Virus record (IMG/VR): IMGVR_UViG_3300008259_000562
Coordinates: 1-36,247 of that record
Length of the DNA: 36,247 nt
DNA from: a virus
Direction: 5' to 3' (one strand)
The position numbers and the translations under genes are program-made. Shown piece after piece: positions 29,627-36,247 of the stretch. Every line of letters starts with the position of its first letter. Position 1 is the first letter of the stretch. The notes under the pieces were generated by a model that was not told the DNA's origin, searched no databases, and saw nothing but the letters and a program-made list of their open reading frames with translations.

Positions 29627-30820
29627 CTATAAAGTACCTAAAGAAGCTGATGCAGCTAACATTAAGTTTATTTCAGTTTGGCACTCAATACGTGCAGTAA
29701 CTTGGTTCTTCTCAAAGTTAGTACCGTTCTCGTAGCTTAACTCAATCGCCAAGCCTTTAACTTGTACACGCTCAATGAAGTCGTTATCAATTAACAACGC
29801 TTGACCGCTTGTAGCCCAAGAAGCAGCAACTACTGGAACACCCATGATAGTGATGCCTTGACCTGGTAACTGTACCAATCCCGCACCCGCATAGTATCCG
29901 TTGGTGTAAGTAGACTTAACCAAGCTACCCATATCAGCGTGAGAAACGATGATAGAAGATACGCCGTAGTTAAGGTCTTGTTGTGCAGTAATGAAGTCAA
30001 TCAACTTCTTAACCTTGTCTGTTTCAGCAGAAGTATCAGCAGTTGCAGCACTAGTTACAGTTGCATAGAACAAAGCGTTCTCTTTCTTGTAGTAGTCACG
30101 CATTAACATTCTTGGTAAAGTACCTTGTAACCAAGGCAATGATGTTGCCATTTGCTTGGTAAAGTTTACAAAACCAGCGATGTATTGTTGAACTACTTTA
30201 GTTTCGCTTAATGCGTAAGTATTCTCACCTTTGGTTGAACCTTCAGACTGAACAGCGATATTGTTACCAGTTGCAGTTTCCTTGTAGAAAACATACAAAC
30301 CAGTTTCGGTGTTCAAGGTAGGAACTAAATCTCTAAAGTTCACTTTCTGTGAAGGTAAGATAGCTTGACGAGGGCCGTAAGAAGCTACTGGATCACCAGA
30401 AAGGTTGTTAGTTAATCCCATTGCTTTTGCTTCGTCAGCACCGAAAATGCGCTTCACTTCAGGTAGTTCAAAACGGATAGACTTCTTAGAACGTAGTTCT
30501 TTTACTAACTCACCGTCAACACCTTCAGCACCAAACTTGTATTGGCTAAGTATGTCGTTGATTCCTTCGTTTAAAGACTTTTCTTGAGCAGCAACATTAG
30601 GCTTACCCTTAGTTACGAACTCGTCGTATTGTGCTTGTAACGCTTGTTTAGCTTCTGCTATTTCAGTTGCAGAACCTTGTTTAATCGTTTCGCTCAATTC
30701 AGCCATTTTAGCTTCCATTGCAGCGGTGGTTTCTTTACTCTTGGCTTCTGCTTTGTTAATCACATCAGCCACAATTGAAGTAAGGTTTTTAACCTCTACT
30801 TGTAATTCGTTATTTTCCAT
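29627..30820 (-). CDS. Major capsid protein, HK97 fold
   Basis: The 397-aa protein has the HK97 gp5 organisation: an N-terminal coiled-coil delta domain (about 1-100, rich in Ala/Glu/Lys/Gln) that the protease would remove, and a shell domain from about residue 120. The shell domain contains FRDLVPTLNTETGLYVFYKE, the spine-helix region MLMRDYYKKENALFYATV and a late VPVVAASWATSGQALLIDND and LAIELSYENG. Codon choice is more uniform and less AT-biased than its neighbours, as expected for the most abundant protein. It overlaps the protease gene by 11 nt and has a strong terminator behind it. Confidence 0.93.
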   Translation of the reverse strand: MENNELQVEVKNLTSIVADVINKAEAKSKETTAAMEAKMAELSETIKQGSATEIAEAKQALQAQYDEFVTKGKPNVAAQEKSLNEGINDILSQYKFGAEGVDGELVKELRSKKSIRFELPEVKRIFGADEAKAMGLTNNLSGDPVASYGPRQAILPSQKVNFRDLVPTLNTETGLYVFYKETATGNNIAVQSEGSTKGENTYALSETKVVQQYIAGFVNFTKQMATSLPWLQGTLPRMLMRDYYKKENALFYATVTSAATADTSAETDKVKKLIDFITAQQDLNYGVSSIIVSHADMGSLVKSTYTNGYYAGAGLVQLPGQGITIMGVPVVAASWATSGQALLIDNDFIERVQVKGLAIELSYENGTNFEKNQVTARIECQTEINLMLAASASLGTL

Positions 30821-31550
30821 TTTCTAGGATTTTTTTGATTGTTAGGGTTGCTTGTTTGATTGCATTTACATCTGCACTTCTATCAACTATTAGCGGGTCA
30901 GGTGTCTTAACAACGGGCTGTGTGCTTATTGCCAATATTTGCGCTTGTATTTGCTTTATCTCAATCTCCATAAGGGAGAAAGTTTCGTCTGTAAATAACC
31001 CATTCTTAAACGCTGCTTGTAATTTCTCCAAACGTTTAACAAGTGTTTCAGGGTCGTTTTTGTGTTCGGATTTCATGCCTAGTGTTGGCGTTTCAGGGTT
31101 AGCACCCCAAAGAACCGCCGAACCTTCGTACAACATAACTTCGGTAATGGTACGAACACCGCTTTTATCATCCATTGTAGAATTGATAGTTCTAAAGCCT
31201 ACTGAATGTTCGTTTATCACACCCTCATTGTATAGCTTTATTACATCCTCTCCAATTTCAGTATCAACTATCTTAGTAACAGCTACCAACATATCACCCT
31301 CAACATACAGTTCACTAGGTTTACCTAATGCGCTTTTAATGCTTGGGTTGTGGTCAACTAAAGACCATATTTGATTCTTACCGCTTGGGCCACGCTGCGA
31401 AATAGTTCTATTGAAACACCCCGCCGCCATTATATCCATATCCAAATCAATATTGCCCATTCTTGACCAAACGGCCTTAACAGTACGTTTTTCGGTGTCT
31501 ACATCTAGTACCGAATCCATTACTGTATCAATTGATTTATAGTTAATCAT
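30810..31550 (-). CDS. HK97-family prohead protease
   Basis: The 246-aa protein has an N-terminal U35-type serine protease: RTVKAVWSRMGNIDLDMDIM, catalytic His in SLVDHNPSIK (about 67) and catalytic Ser in GVINEHSVGFR (about 115). VMLYEGSAVLWGANPETPTL follows (about 138-157). The C-terminal 90 residues are helical and may serve as internal scaffold. It matures the capsid by cutting the delta domain. The ATG at 31550 is preferred over an upstream TTG. A TAATTTTG promoter box ends 6 nt before it. Confidence 0.9.
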   Translation of the reverse strand: MINYKSIDTVMDSVLDVDTEKRTVKAVWSRMGNIDLDMDIMAAGCFNRTISQRGPSGKNQIWSLVDHNPSIKSALGKPSELYVEGDMLVAVTKIVDTEIGEDVIKLYNEGVINEHSVGFRTINSTMDDKSGVRTITEVMLYEGSAVLWGANPETPTLGMKSEHKNDPETLVKRLEKLQAAFKNGLFTDETFSLMEIEIKQIQAQILAISTQPVVKTPDPLIVDRSADVNAIKQATLTIKKILENGK

Positions 31551-31556
31551 ACAGTA

Positions 31557-31564
31557 CAAAATTA
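31557..31564 (-). promoter_or_regulatory. -7 promoter box TAATTTTG before the protease
   Basis: An exact TAnnTTTG match on the minus strand, 6 nt before the protease ATG. No clear -33. Confidence 0.45.
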
Positions 31565-31569
31565 ATCAT

Positions 31570-32472
31570 TTAAAAATTGTCGTTTTCAATGCTGCTTATT
31601 AGTTCGCTTATGAGCATATTGCTAATACTGAACGATGCAGCTAACGTGGCTATTCGTAAGAATTGATTACCCGCTTGTGGTGCAACCCTTGACATTGGTA
31701 TTGGTTGCCCTAATGCATCCCGCAAGGGAACAAATGCAACGGTGCAACGGCAATTGCAAACGTTACCCGCCGAAGCGGTTGGGTCACCAGGGTATTGCAT
31801 TAAATCAATCGTTTTGGTAGATGGAACTACAAACCCTTCATTATATCCAACCTCACGCCCGTTCATGTGTAAATGGTCGTATTGATCACGTGGTATGCGG
31901 CGGGTTCTGTTATCGTTTGCGCTAATCCATTTCTTATTAACGGCTATATCTAATTCTGCCGCCGAAAGCATTGCACCCGCATTAGCCGCTTTCATTGTTT
32001 CGGTTCGTACAATCAATTCAGCCCTTGCTCTTGTTATATCTGTTTTCTTTAGTGCTTGAACGGTTTTCTTTATCCCCCACCCCTCGGCGTTGGCTTGTTC
32101 TAATACTTGCGCTATCTGTTTCTTTGTGGTGTTGGTTATCGGTGTAACGGCTTGACTAAGCAAGTTCTGTCTGTAATACTCATTAACCATCCATTGTAAC
32201 TTCTCCGTTGGGCTATCAAACCCCTTGCGAAGTGAACGGCGTATTTGTTGACGAACATAAACAGCGTTTTGTACCCCCGCATCTTCGTATATCTTGCGAA
32301 GCGCTTTGATTAACGGTAGCTTAGGCAAATCTGTTACCGTTATGCCGTTGGCATAATTATCGGCGAAGTAGTTTATTTGGTCACGAATGGCACGATAAAC
32401 CGCCTCACGATACTTATCTTGTACGGAAGTAATTAGTTTAAGAAATCGCTTCTGTTGGTTGGTCATAGTCAT
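31570..32472 (-). CDS. MuF/SPP1 gp7-like minor head protein
   Basis: The 300-aa protein has a helical N-terminal half and the typical minor-head signature at about 150-245: ELIVRTETMKAANAGA, NKKWISANDNRTRRIPRDQYDHLHMNG split around D-x-R-TR and H, and QYPGDPTASAGNVCNCRC with paired cysteines. These proteins attach to the portal and may enter the host with DNA. It overlaps the portal gene by 35 nt. Confidence 0.88.
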   Translation of the reverse strand: MTMTNQQKRFLKLITSVQDKYREAVYRAIRDQINYFADNYANGITVTDLPKLPLIKALRKIYEDAGVQNAVYVRQQIRRSLRKGFDSPTEKLQWMVNEYYRQNLLSQAVTPITNTTKKQIAQVLEQANAEGWGIKKTVQALKKTDITRARAELIVRTETMKAANAGAMLSAAELDIAVNKKWISANDNRTRRIPRDQYDHLHMNGREVGYNEGFVVPSTKTIDLMQYPGDPTASAGNVCNCRCTVAFVPLRDALGQPIPMSRVAPQAGNQFLRIATLAASFSISNMLISELISSIENDNF

Positions 32473-33883
32473 TCAGTCCGTTAGGAATGTTAATCGGTGC
32501 GGGTGTAATTACTTCGTCTAAGGTTGTTGAACCACTACCGATAATGATAGAGTCTAATTGCTCGGTACTATACCCTTCGGTTGATTCGCCTAATATCTCT
32601 AACTTTCTGCCCGTCTTAATTGGTGCATCTTTCAGCCAACGTACTTGTTTCTCTTTGTCCTCTTGGAGTTCACCGTAAACACTAATATCAAAATCAACAA
32701 CTGTTTTAGTACCTCCCCAATCTTTCATTAATTTGCGGTTAATTTGATCCCGCAAATCTGCCAACAATGGAATAGCGCAACGGCTTGTTAGTGCTTTTTC
32801 AGCTTCAGGCATACCGTTGTATGTCATGCCGCCTTTTACGCCTAATAATGCAGACGGAACACCGTAAGCATTACATAATGCTTGAATATCATAACTTTCT
32901 GCATTAAGTAAATCTAATTCAACTGGGGTTAATCCTAATGGAACATAACCCATTTTATAGGCTGTTGTTTCAACTTGGTTTACATTTGTTGAACCCTGAT
33001 TCCTTGCTAATGTTTTCTTAATATCAATAACTTCTTGAAATGATAGGTTAGGGTCAAACTTTTCATCATCCATAAACAATAATCCTTTAGGCCCTCCGTT
33101 TTGGTAGTTACTTACCGCCGCTTGTTTGCCCTCATTTGACCTTGTTAATACTTTTGCGGCTGCTTTAAGTGGAGAAAACCCGTATAATTGGCTGCCCACT
33201 ATATCCCATTTAGGGTTCGTGTACTTATCATGCAAAACTTCTTCAAATGTAAAATTCTTTACATACTGCATCAATAATTGATAGGCAACGGGAATATTTG
33301 GGAACTGCTTGTCATCCATCACGATAGACATATATTGAGCGGGTAAATTCCATAATTCCAACGGTATATTTTTGTTTATCCCCGCTGTAATCTGTTTGCC
33401 GTACAAATAACCGTTGCCCGTTGCTAACTTAAATACACAATGCCCATCTATTATATCTTTCCATGAATCAATAGGGTTAGGGTATTTAAGTAATTCAGTT
33501 ATTCTGCCGCTTACTTTAACAAGTTCTAACGCTTTAGTTCTAATATCTAAAATTTCCCTTTGCGTAAACATAGCGTCTTTTTGGCTTGTAATGGCTATGT
33601 AACGCTTGTACTGTTCTTCGTCTTTGACCTTATATTCTGCCCAAGGCGCGGCCTTTGCTTTATCCGTAATCATTCGGATAATTGAATAAACTATATCGTT
33701 AGCACAATAACCTGAATCTATTTGCTCTTTTGCACTGCTTCCTTGCCATGTAATTAGTCCGCTATTTATTTCTTGCAGCTTTGGTAGTTGTTGAACCGAT
33801 ACAACTCTTGATTGCGGCGTTGCTGTATTGGTTGGTAAAGGAACTTTCTCAATTCGCTTTATGTCAAGTCCGAATAACTTCAT
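32438..33883 (-). CDS. Portal protein
   Basis: The 481-aa portal has the HK97/phage_portal pattern: YCANDIVYSIIRMITDKAKAAP near the start, LEKYPNP-like ELLKYPNPIDS (about 130-141), GNGYLYGKQI, a VGSQLYGFSPLKAAAKVL segment and the late GVPSALLGVKGGMTYNGMPE. It forms the dodecameric DNA channel. The start ATG at 33883 (MKLFGLDIK) is preferred over a TTG at 33913 because the promoter box lies between. It is separated from terL by the glycan cassette. Confidence 0.93.
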   Translation of the reverse strand: MKLFGLDIKRIEKVPLPTNTATPQSRVVSVQQLPKLQEINSGLITWQGSSAKEQIDSGYCANDIVYSIIRMITDKAKAAPWAEYKVKDEEQYKRYIAITSQKDAMFTQREILDIRTKALELVKVSGRITELLKYPNPIDSWKDIIDGHCVFKLATGNGYLYGKQITAGINKNIPLELWNLPAQYMSIVMDDKQFPNIPVAYQLLMQYVKNFTFEEVLHDKYTNPKWDIVGSQLYGFSPLKAAAKVLTRSNEGKQAAVSNYQNGGPKGLLFMDDEKFDPNLSFQEVIDIKKTLARNQGSTNVNQVETTAYKMGYVPLGLTPVELDLLNAESYDIQALCNAYGVPSALLGVKGGMTYNGMPEAEKALTSRCAIPLLADLRDQINRKLMKDWGGTKTVVDFDISVYGELQEDKEKQVRWLKDAPIKTGRKLEILGESTEGYSTEQLDSIIIGSGSTTLDEVITPAPINIPNGLNDYDQPTEAIS

Positions 33884-33900
33884 TATGGGGAAATTTAAGA

Positions 33901-33908
33901 CAAAGTTA
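33901..33908 (-). promoter_or_regulatory. -7 promoter box TAACTTTG before the portal gene
   Basis: An exact TAnnTTTG match 17 nt before the portal ATG and just after the stop of the last glycan gene. It shares the 15-mer ATTGCTTAACTTTGT with the tail-tube promoter. It would let head genes be expressed apart from the terminase/glycan unit. Confidence 0.55.
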
Positions 33909-33913
33909 AGCAA

Positions 33914-34543
33914 TTATATTAGCCCGCTAAGGTAGCTTTGATCGTGGCGGTCTGTTTTAAAGTCAGGTCTATTGCTTCCATTTGTTGAATGGTGGAAACT
34001 ATTATTTCGGCTTCCTTCAATCCATTGCCTTACGATTGTTTCTGTTATCGGGTTGCTGAAATCAAACATAATGCAACACGCCATTATCTGCTTTGCTTCC
34101 ATATCTTGCAATCCCGTCTTTTGTACGGCGTAATCGCTTATCCAATGTTTAAGCGGGTGTCCTTCGTTATCCCACGCTAATATCCCACGTTGGTTACATT
34201 TCTCCCATAGTGGTTCGGGGTTCTTCATTATCCGCATAGTACTATCGCACCACAATACACGCTGGTAACCTTTCTCAAACGCTTCCCAAACGGCGTAAGG
34301 CTTGAACTGGTAGGGCATATCCTTGTGCTGCCATGCAACGCCGAACTCTTTAGTTTCTGGCCATCCTTTAGTTATCTTAACTCCTAAGTATTCATCTACA
34401 TACCCATCCACGCTGCGGATAAGATAATCACCGTACCAATTACGGCCGTTGTTCGTGTTAAGGGAACTACGGATAAGGTTTAGTTGTGCAGCATTATAAT
34501 TTTCACGCCCTTGAGAGGCTACGGATACTAATACTTCTTTCAT
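33914..34543 (-). CDS. Putative GT-A-type glycosyltransferase (209 aa)
   Basis: It starts MKEVLVSVASQGRENYNAAQ. The core YQRVLWCDSTMRIMKNPEPLW (about 85-105) looks like the DxD-type nucleotide-sugar site of GT-A enzymes. Late DRHDQSYLSGLI resembles the C-terminal acidic DQ motif of GT8-like and related proteins. I did not identify a named family, so the assignment is by pattern and by the neighbours. The ATG at 34543 overlaps the FkbM gene stop (ATGA). Confidence 0.6.
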   Translation of the reverse strand: MKEVLVSVASQGRENYNAAQLNLIRSSLNTNNGRNWYGDYLIRSVDGYVDEYLGVKITKGWPETKEFGVAWQHKDMPYQFKPYAVWEAFEKGYQRVLWCDSTMRIMKNPEPLWEKCNQRGILAWDNEGHPLKHWISDYAVQKTGLQDMEAKQIMACCIMFDFSNPITETIVRQWIEGSRNNSFHHSTNGSNRPDFKTDRHDQSYLSGLI

Positions 34544-35148
34544 CGTGCCATTATTACGTTTTCCATACATTCGTATATCTTCTTATTTAACCCCGCTTTA
34601 CCGCAATAGTCTATTATTGCGTTGCGTACATCCCTTACACTGTTATGCTCAATACATACCATTTGCGTGTGCTTCAGGTCTATCTGCCTTAACACATCCA
34701 AATCCAACCCCTCACAATCAATGGTAATGAAATCGTAAGTGTCTATAATTTCAGCGTATGTTACTGCTTTAACTTTAATCTTCTTAAATTCTGTTGTTGC
34801 AGCCCATTTAGGTAACTCGCTTACTACGGCTGTAGATAGTAGCGAAGTATCTCCCTTGCCTAAGTGGCTCTCCATATCGTAGAACTCAATGCGGCCTTTC
34901 TCATTAGCTATTGCTACGTTCAAGCATTCAACCAAATCATTATCCTTGTACAAGCTGTTTAGCTTCTTGAACGCTGTCGGTGATGGCTCAACCAATAAAC
35001 CAGACCAATCCTTGTATTCAATCAATGCTCTTGAATTGGATAGTGTTTGCCCATCATTTGCACCAATATCCAACAAATGACCTGGCGCATGGTTAGCGAA
35101 GTAGTTTAGGATGTAATCTTGTTCTAAATTCTGCGAATATTTGGTCAT
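34540..35148 (-). CDS. FkbM-family SAM-dependent methyltransferase
   Basis: The 202-aa protein has a class I methyltransferase with FkbM features: LDIGANDGQTLSNS (SAM motif I, about 22-35), LLVEPSPTAFKKL (about 50-62), VAIANEKGRIEFY, and the diagnostic FITIDCEGLDLDVLRQIDL (about 140-158). FkbM enzymes O-methylate sugars and related groups, often as the capping step of glycans. It is coupled to glycosyltransferase genes on both sides by ATGA overlaps. The substrate is probably the glycan they make. Confidence 0.85.
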   Translation of the reverse strand: MTKYSQNLEQDYILNYFANHAPGHLLDIGANDGQTLSNSRALIEYKDWSGLLVEPSPTAFKKLNSLYKDNDLVECLNVAIANEKGRIEFYDMESHLGKGDTSLLSTAVVSELPKWAATTEFKKIKVKAVTYAEIIDTYDFITIDCEGLDLDVLRQIDLKHTQMVCIEHNSVRDVRNAIIDYCGKAGLNKKIYECMENVIMAR

Positions 35149-35705
35149 GCTTTAACAGTTTGGTATAGGTAGAAGTATAAAGGCTTGTTAATATGCACCT
35201 CGGTTGTAAGTAACTTACGTTTATGTATCTCCGTTGCCCATGCGTAATCCTCTCCCATTGTTACGTTAGGGAATGGCACTTGTAATGCTATGCTTCTTTT
35301 AATCGGTGTTATATGGTTAGGGTATCGTAAGTAAACCTCATTACCATTCTCCCATACGGCTGTATATGGGTAATTAATGGATAGCCTAAACTCTTTGCGG
35401 TTTGATCCGTCTGTTTCCATCCACCCCCTGAAAGTAATACAATCGGGCTTTGACTTAGCGGCGTTAAGTATATCGGGAATATAGGTATCTGCTACCATAT
35501 CGTCATCGTCTAAGAACACGATATATTCACCTTGCGCTTGTTTCATTAGGTCATTGCGTTTCCTTCCCGTTGTTACCCTACCATCATCGGAGTAGGTAAG
35601 TATTTCAACCTCATTTGTCCGTTGTGGTGCAAGTGATGCTAGTAACCGTTTTAGCAGTCCTGACCGTTTAGGCATTGTAGGAATTAATATACTTAGGATA
35701 ATCAT
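35145..35705 (-). CDS. GT2-family glycosyltransferase
   Basis: The 186-aa GT-A enzyme has an N-terminal LSILIPTMPKRSGLLKRLL, the donor/metal site YIVFLDDDDMVADTYI (about 63-78) and an acceptor-side catalytic TMGEDYAWATEIHKR (about 148-162). It is shorter than many GT2 proteins (about 240 aa or more), so it may be a compact phage version. It starts 3 nt after the preceding glycosyltransferase stop and its end overlaps FkbM (ATGA). Cytoplasmic, no membrane helix seen. Confidence 0.85.
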   Translation of the reverse strand: MIILSILIPTMPKRSGLLKRLLASLAPQRTNEVEILTYSDDGRVTTGRKRNDLMKQAQGEYIVFLDDDDMVADTYIPDILNAAKSKPDCITFRGWMETDGSNRKEFRLSINYPYTAVWENGNEVYLRYPNHITPIKRSIALQVPFPNVTMGEDYAWATEIHKRKLLTTEVHINKPLYFYLYQTVKA

Positions 35706-35708
35706 GCG

Positions 35709-36247
35709 TTACGAATATACAGAACTCAACGGAAATCCCAAACTTTTTCTTTTCCTAAAGGTTCTTTCATCCTGACGGTAGTAATTCTGTGTCTTAATCA
35801 ACTGCGCATCTGGTTTCTCTCCAGTCCAAGCGGGGTGTTCGTGTTCAAATATATGTTGGTTTAAATACTTATAACAACCTAATTGCTTTGCCACATCCAT
35901 TGCCTCATTGTCCGACCATAAACTAGCGTAATCAGGATGGTAGATATAACCGAACCGTTTGTAGTAATCAATACCCATAATTGACATAGTAGCCAATCTT
36001 TCATTTACATACCCATCGGGCAAATGAAGAAACGTGTCGTTACCGCAATGCTCGGCAATAACCTTATCAAACCCTTTAACTGTGAATACTTGATCATCGC
36101 TAAGATTAACCAATATATCCCATCCGCTTTGCGGTACATCCCGATTGATAGCATCTATCTTGTTCTTGCTCGTACCAACGTGGATACTTACACGCTTATC
36201 CCATTGCATTTGCTTGAACTCATCGCTGTTGAGTGTAGCTGCATCAT
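35709..36247 (-). CDS. Glycosyltransferase, C-terminal part (runs off the window)
   Basis: The partial protein is open to the right edge. The visible frame reads DAATLNSDEFKQMQWDKRV and onward, 178 residues. GT2-like features are WDILVNLSDDQVFTVKGFDK (acidic DD site) and a late SLWSDNEAMDVAKQLG followed by IFEHEHPAW, as in GT-A acceptor regions. Its first 24 residues match the end of the fragment at 1-192. The joined protein would be about 218 aa. No membrane helix or signal peptide. Confidence 0.7.
   Translation of the reverse strand, partial: DAATLNSDEFKQMQWDKRVSIHVGTSKNKIDAINRDVPQSGWDILVNLSDDQVFTVKGFDKVIAEHCGNDTFLHLPDGYVNERLATMSIMGIDYYKRFGYIYHPDYASLWSDNEAMDVAKQLGCYKYLNQHIFEHEHPAWTGEKPDAQLIKTQNYYRQDERTFRKRKSLGFPLSSVYS
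36174..36247. repeat. Right copy of imperfect terminal repeat
   Basis: It pairs with 1-74 at 64 of 74 positions without gaps. See the left copy for the codon-level comparison. Confidence 0.85.

Noticed and set aside
30835-31374. A 179-aa plus-strand frame opposite the prohead protease
   Set aside because: The minus strand encodes a clear protease with catalytic His and Ser, and the plus frame has no recognisable features.
33884-33913. TTG start of portal at 33913
   Set aside because: It would place the promoter box inside the coding region, and the MKLFGLDIK start at 33883 is a normal portal N-terminus.
1-36247. Exact direct terminal repeats
   Set aside because: The end match is imperfect (10 mismatches in 74) and lies within a coding gene, so it does not look like a T7-type terminal repeat.
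1-36247. Lysogeny genes (integrase, CI-like repressor, attachment site) or defence islands
   Set aside because: No tyrosine or serine recombinase, CI-like repressor, toxin-antitoxin pair or CRISPR-type repeat was recognised on reading both strands. The only regulator-like gene is the 60-aa HTH protein.

Overview
The window looks like an almost complete genome (about 36.2 kb) of a tailed phage with siphovirus-type morphology that infects a member of the Bacteroidota. The host assignment rests on three things. TAnnTTTG boxes, the Bacteroidota -7 promoter element, sit directly upstream of many start codons. Start codons are A/T-rich (TAATATG, ATGA) with little Shine-Dalgarno signal. Several genes belong to families typical of Bacteroidota phages (VirE_N/BT4734-like primase, DUF3987 helicase, the 140-aa protein at 27091-27513, the 71-aa protein at 11140-11355). 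No integrase, lysogeny repressor, tRNA or CRISPR array was recognised, so there is no sign of a lysogenic lifestyle.

Nearly everything is transcribed on the minus strand, so the biological order runs from high to low coordinates and wraps around the ends. The last 74 bases repeat the first 74 imperfectly, and both fall in the same glycosyltransferase gene. The molecule is therefore probably circular or circularly permuted (about 36.17 kb) but closed on a divergent copy of that gene.

Layout on the minus strand: terS (1671-1339), terL (1370-186), a glycan cassette (glycosyltransferase split by the window ends, GT2, FkbM methyltransferase, GT-A-like protein; 36247-33914), portal (33883), MuF-like minor head protein, prohead protease, HK97-type capsid (ends 29627, with a terminator), a 27-aa membrane peptide, a small beta protein and a 398-aa beta-helix/jelly-roll fibre, two hypothetical genes, a GT4 glycosyltransferase, head-tail connectors (26117-23944), tail tube, tail chaperones with a -1 frameshift, tape measure, tail hub, a second tail-tube-like protein and a 709-aa fibre carrying a signal peptide (18120-15991). 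The lysis region (15983-13451) follows: holin candidates, tiny membrane peptides, a probable unimolecular spanin, three tiny basic ORFs and an endolysin. Next come a metallophosphoesterase, small genes, an Erf-type annealing protein with an HNH gene upstream, a DnaA-domain-IV-like protein, a C5-MTase-like protein, VRR-NUC and PD-(D/E)XK nucleases, primase, helicase, a GGTAATA iteron-like region and a ParB-methyltransferase that leads back to terS.

The only plus-strand block is 10072-11552 (small regulatory or early genes, closed by a terminator), plus one isolated plus-strand membrane-protein gene at 24551-24754 inside the structural operon. That gene is flanked by a perfect 18-bp inverted repeat.

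The points most worth following up are the glycan genes placed between terminase and portal with a further GT4 among the connectors, the 18-bp inverted-repeat cassette, the iteron-like cluster, the near-leaderless promoter arrangement, two exported structural or adjacent proteins, and the unusual lysis cassette.
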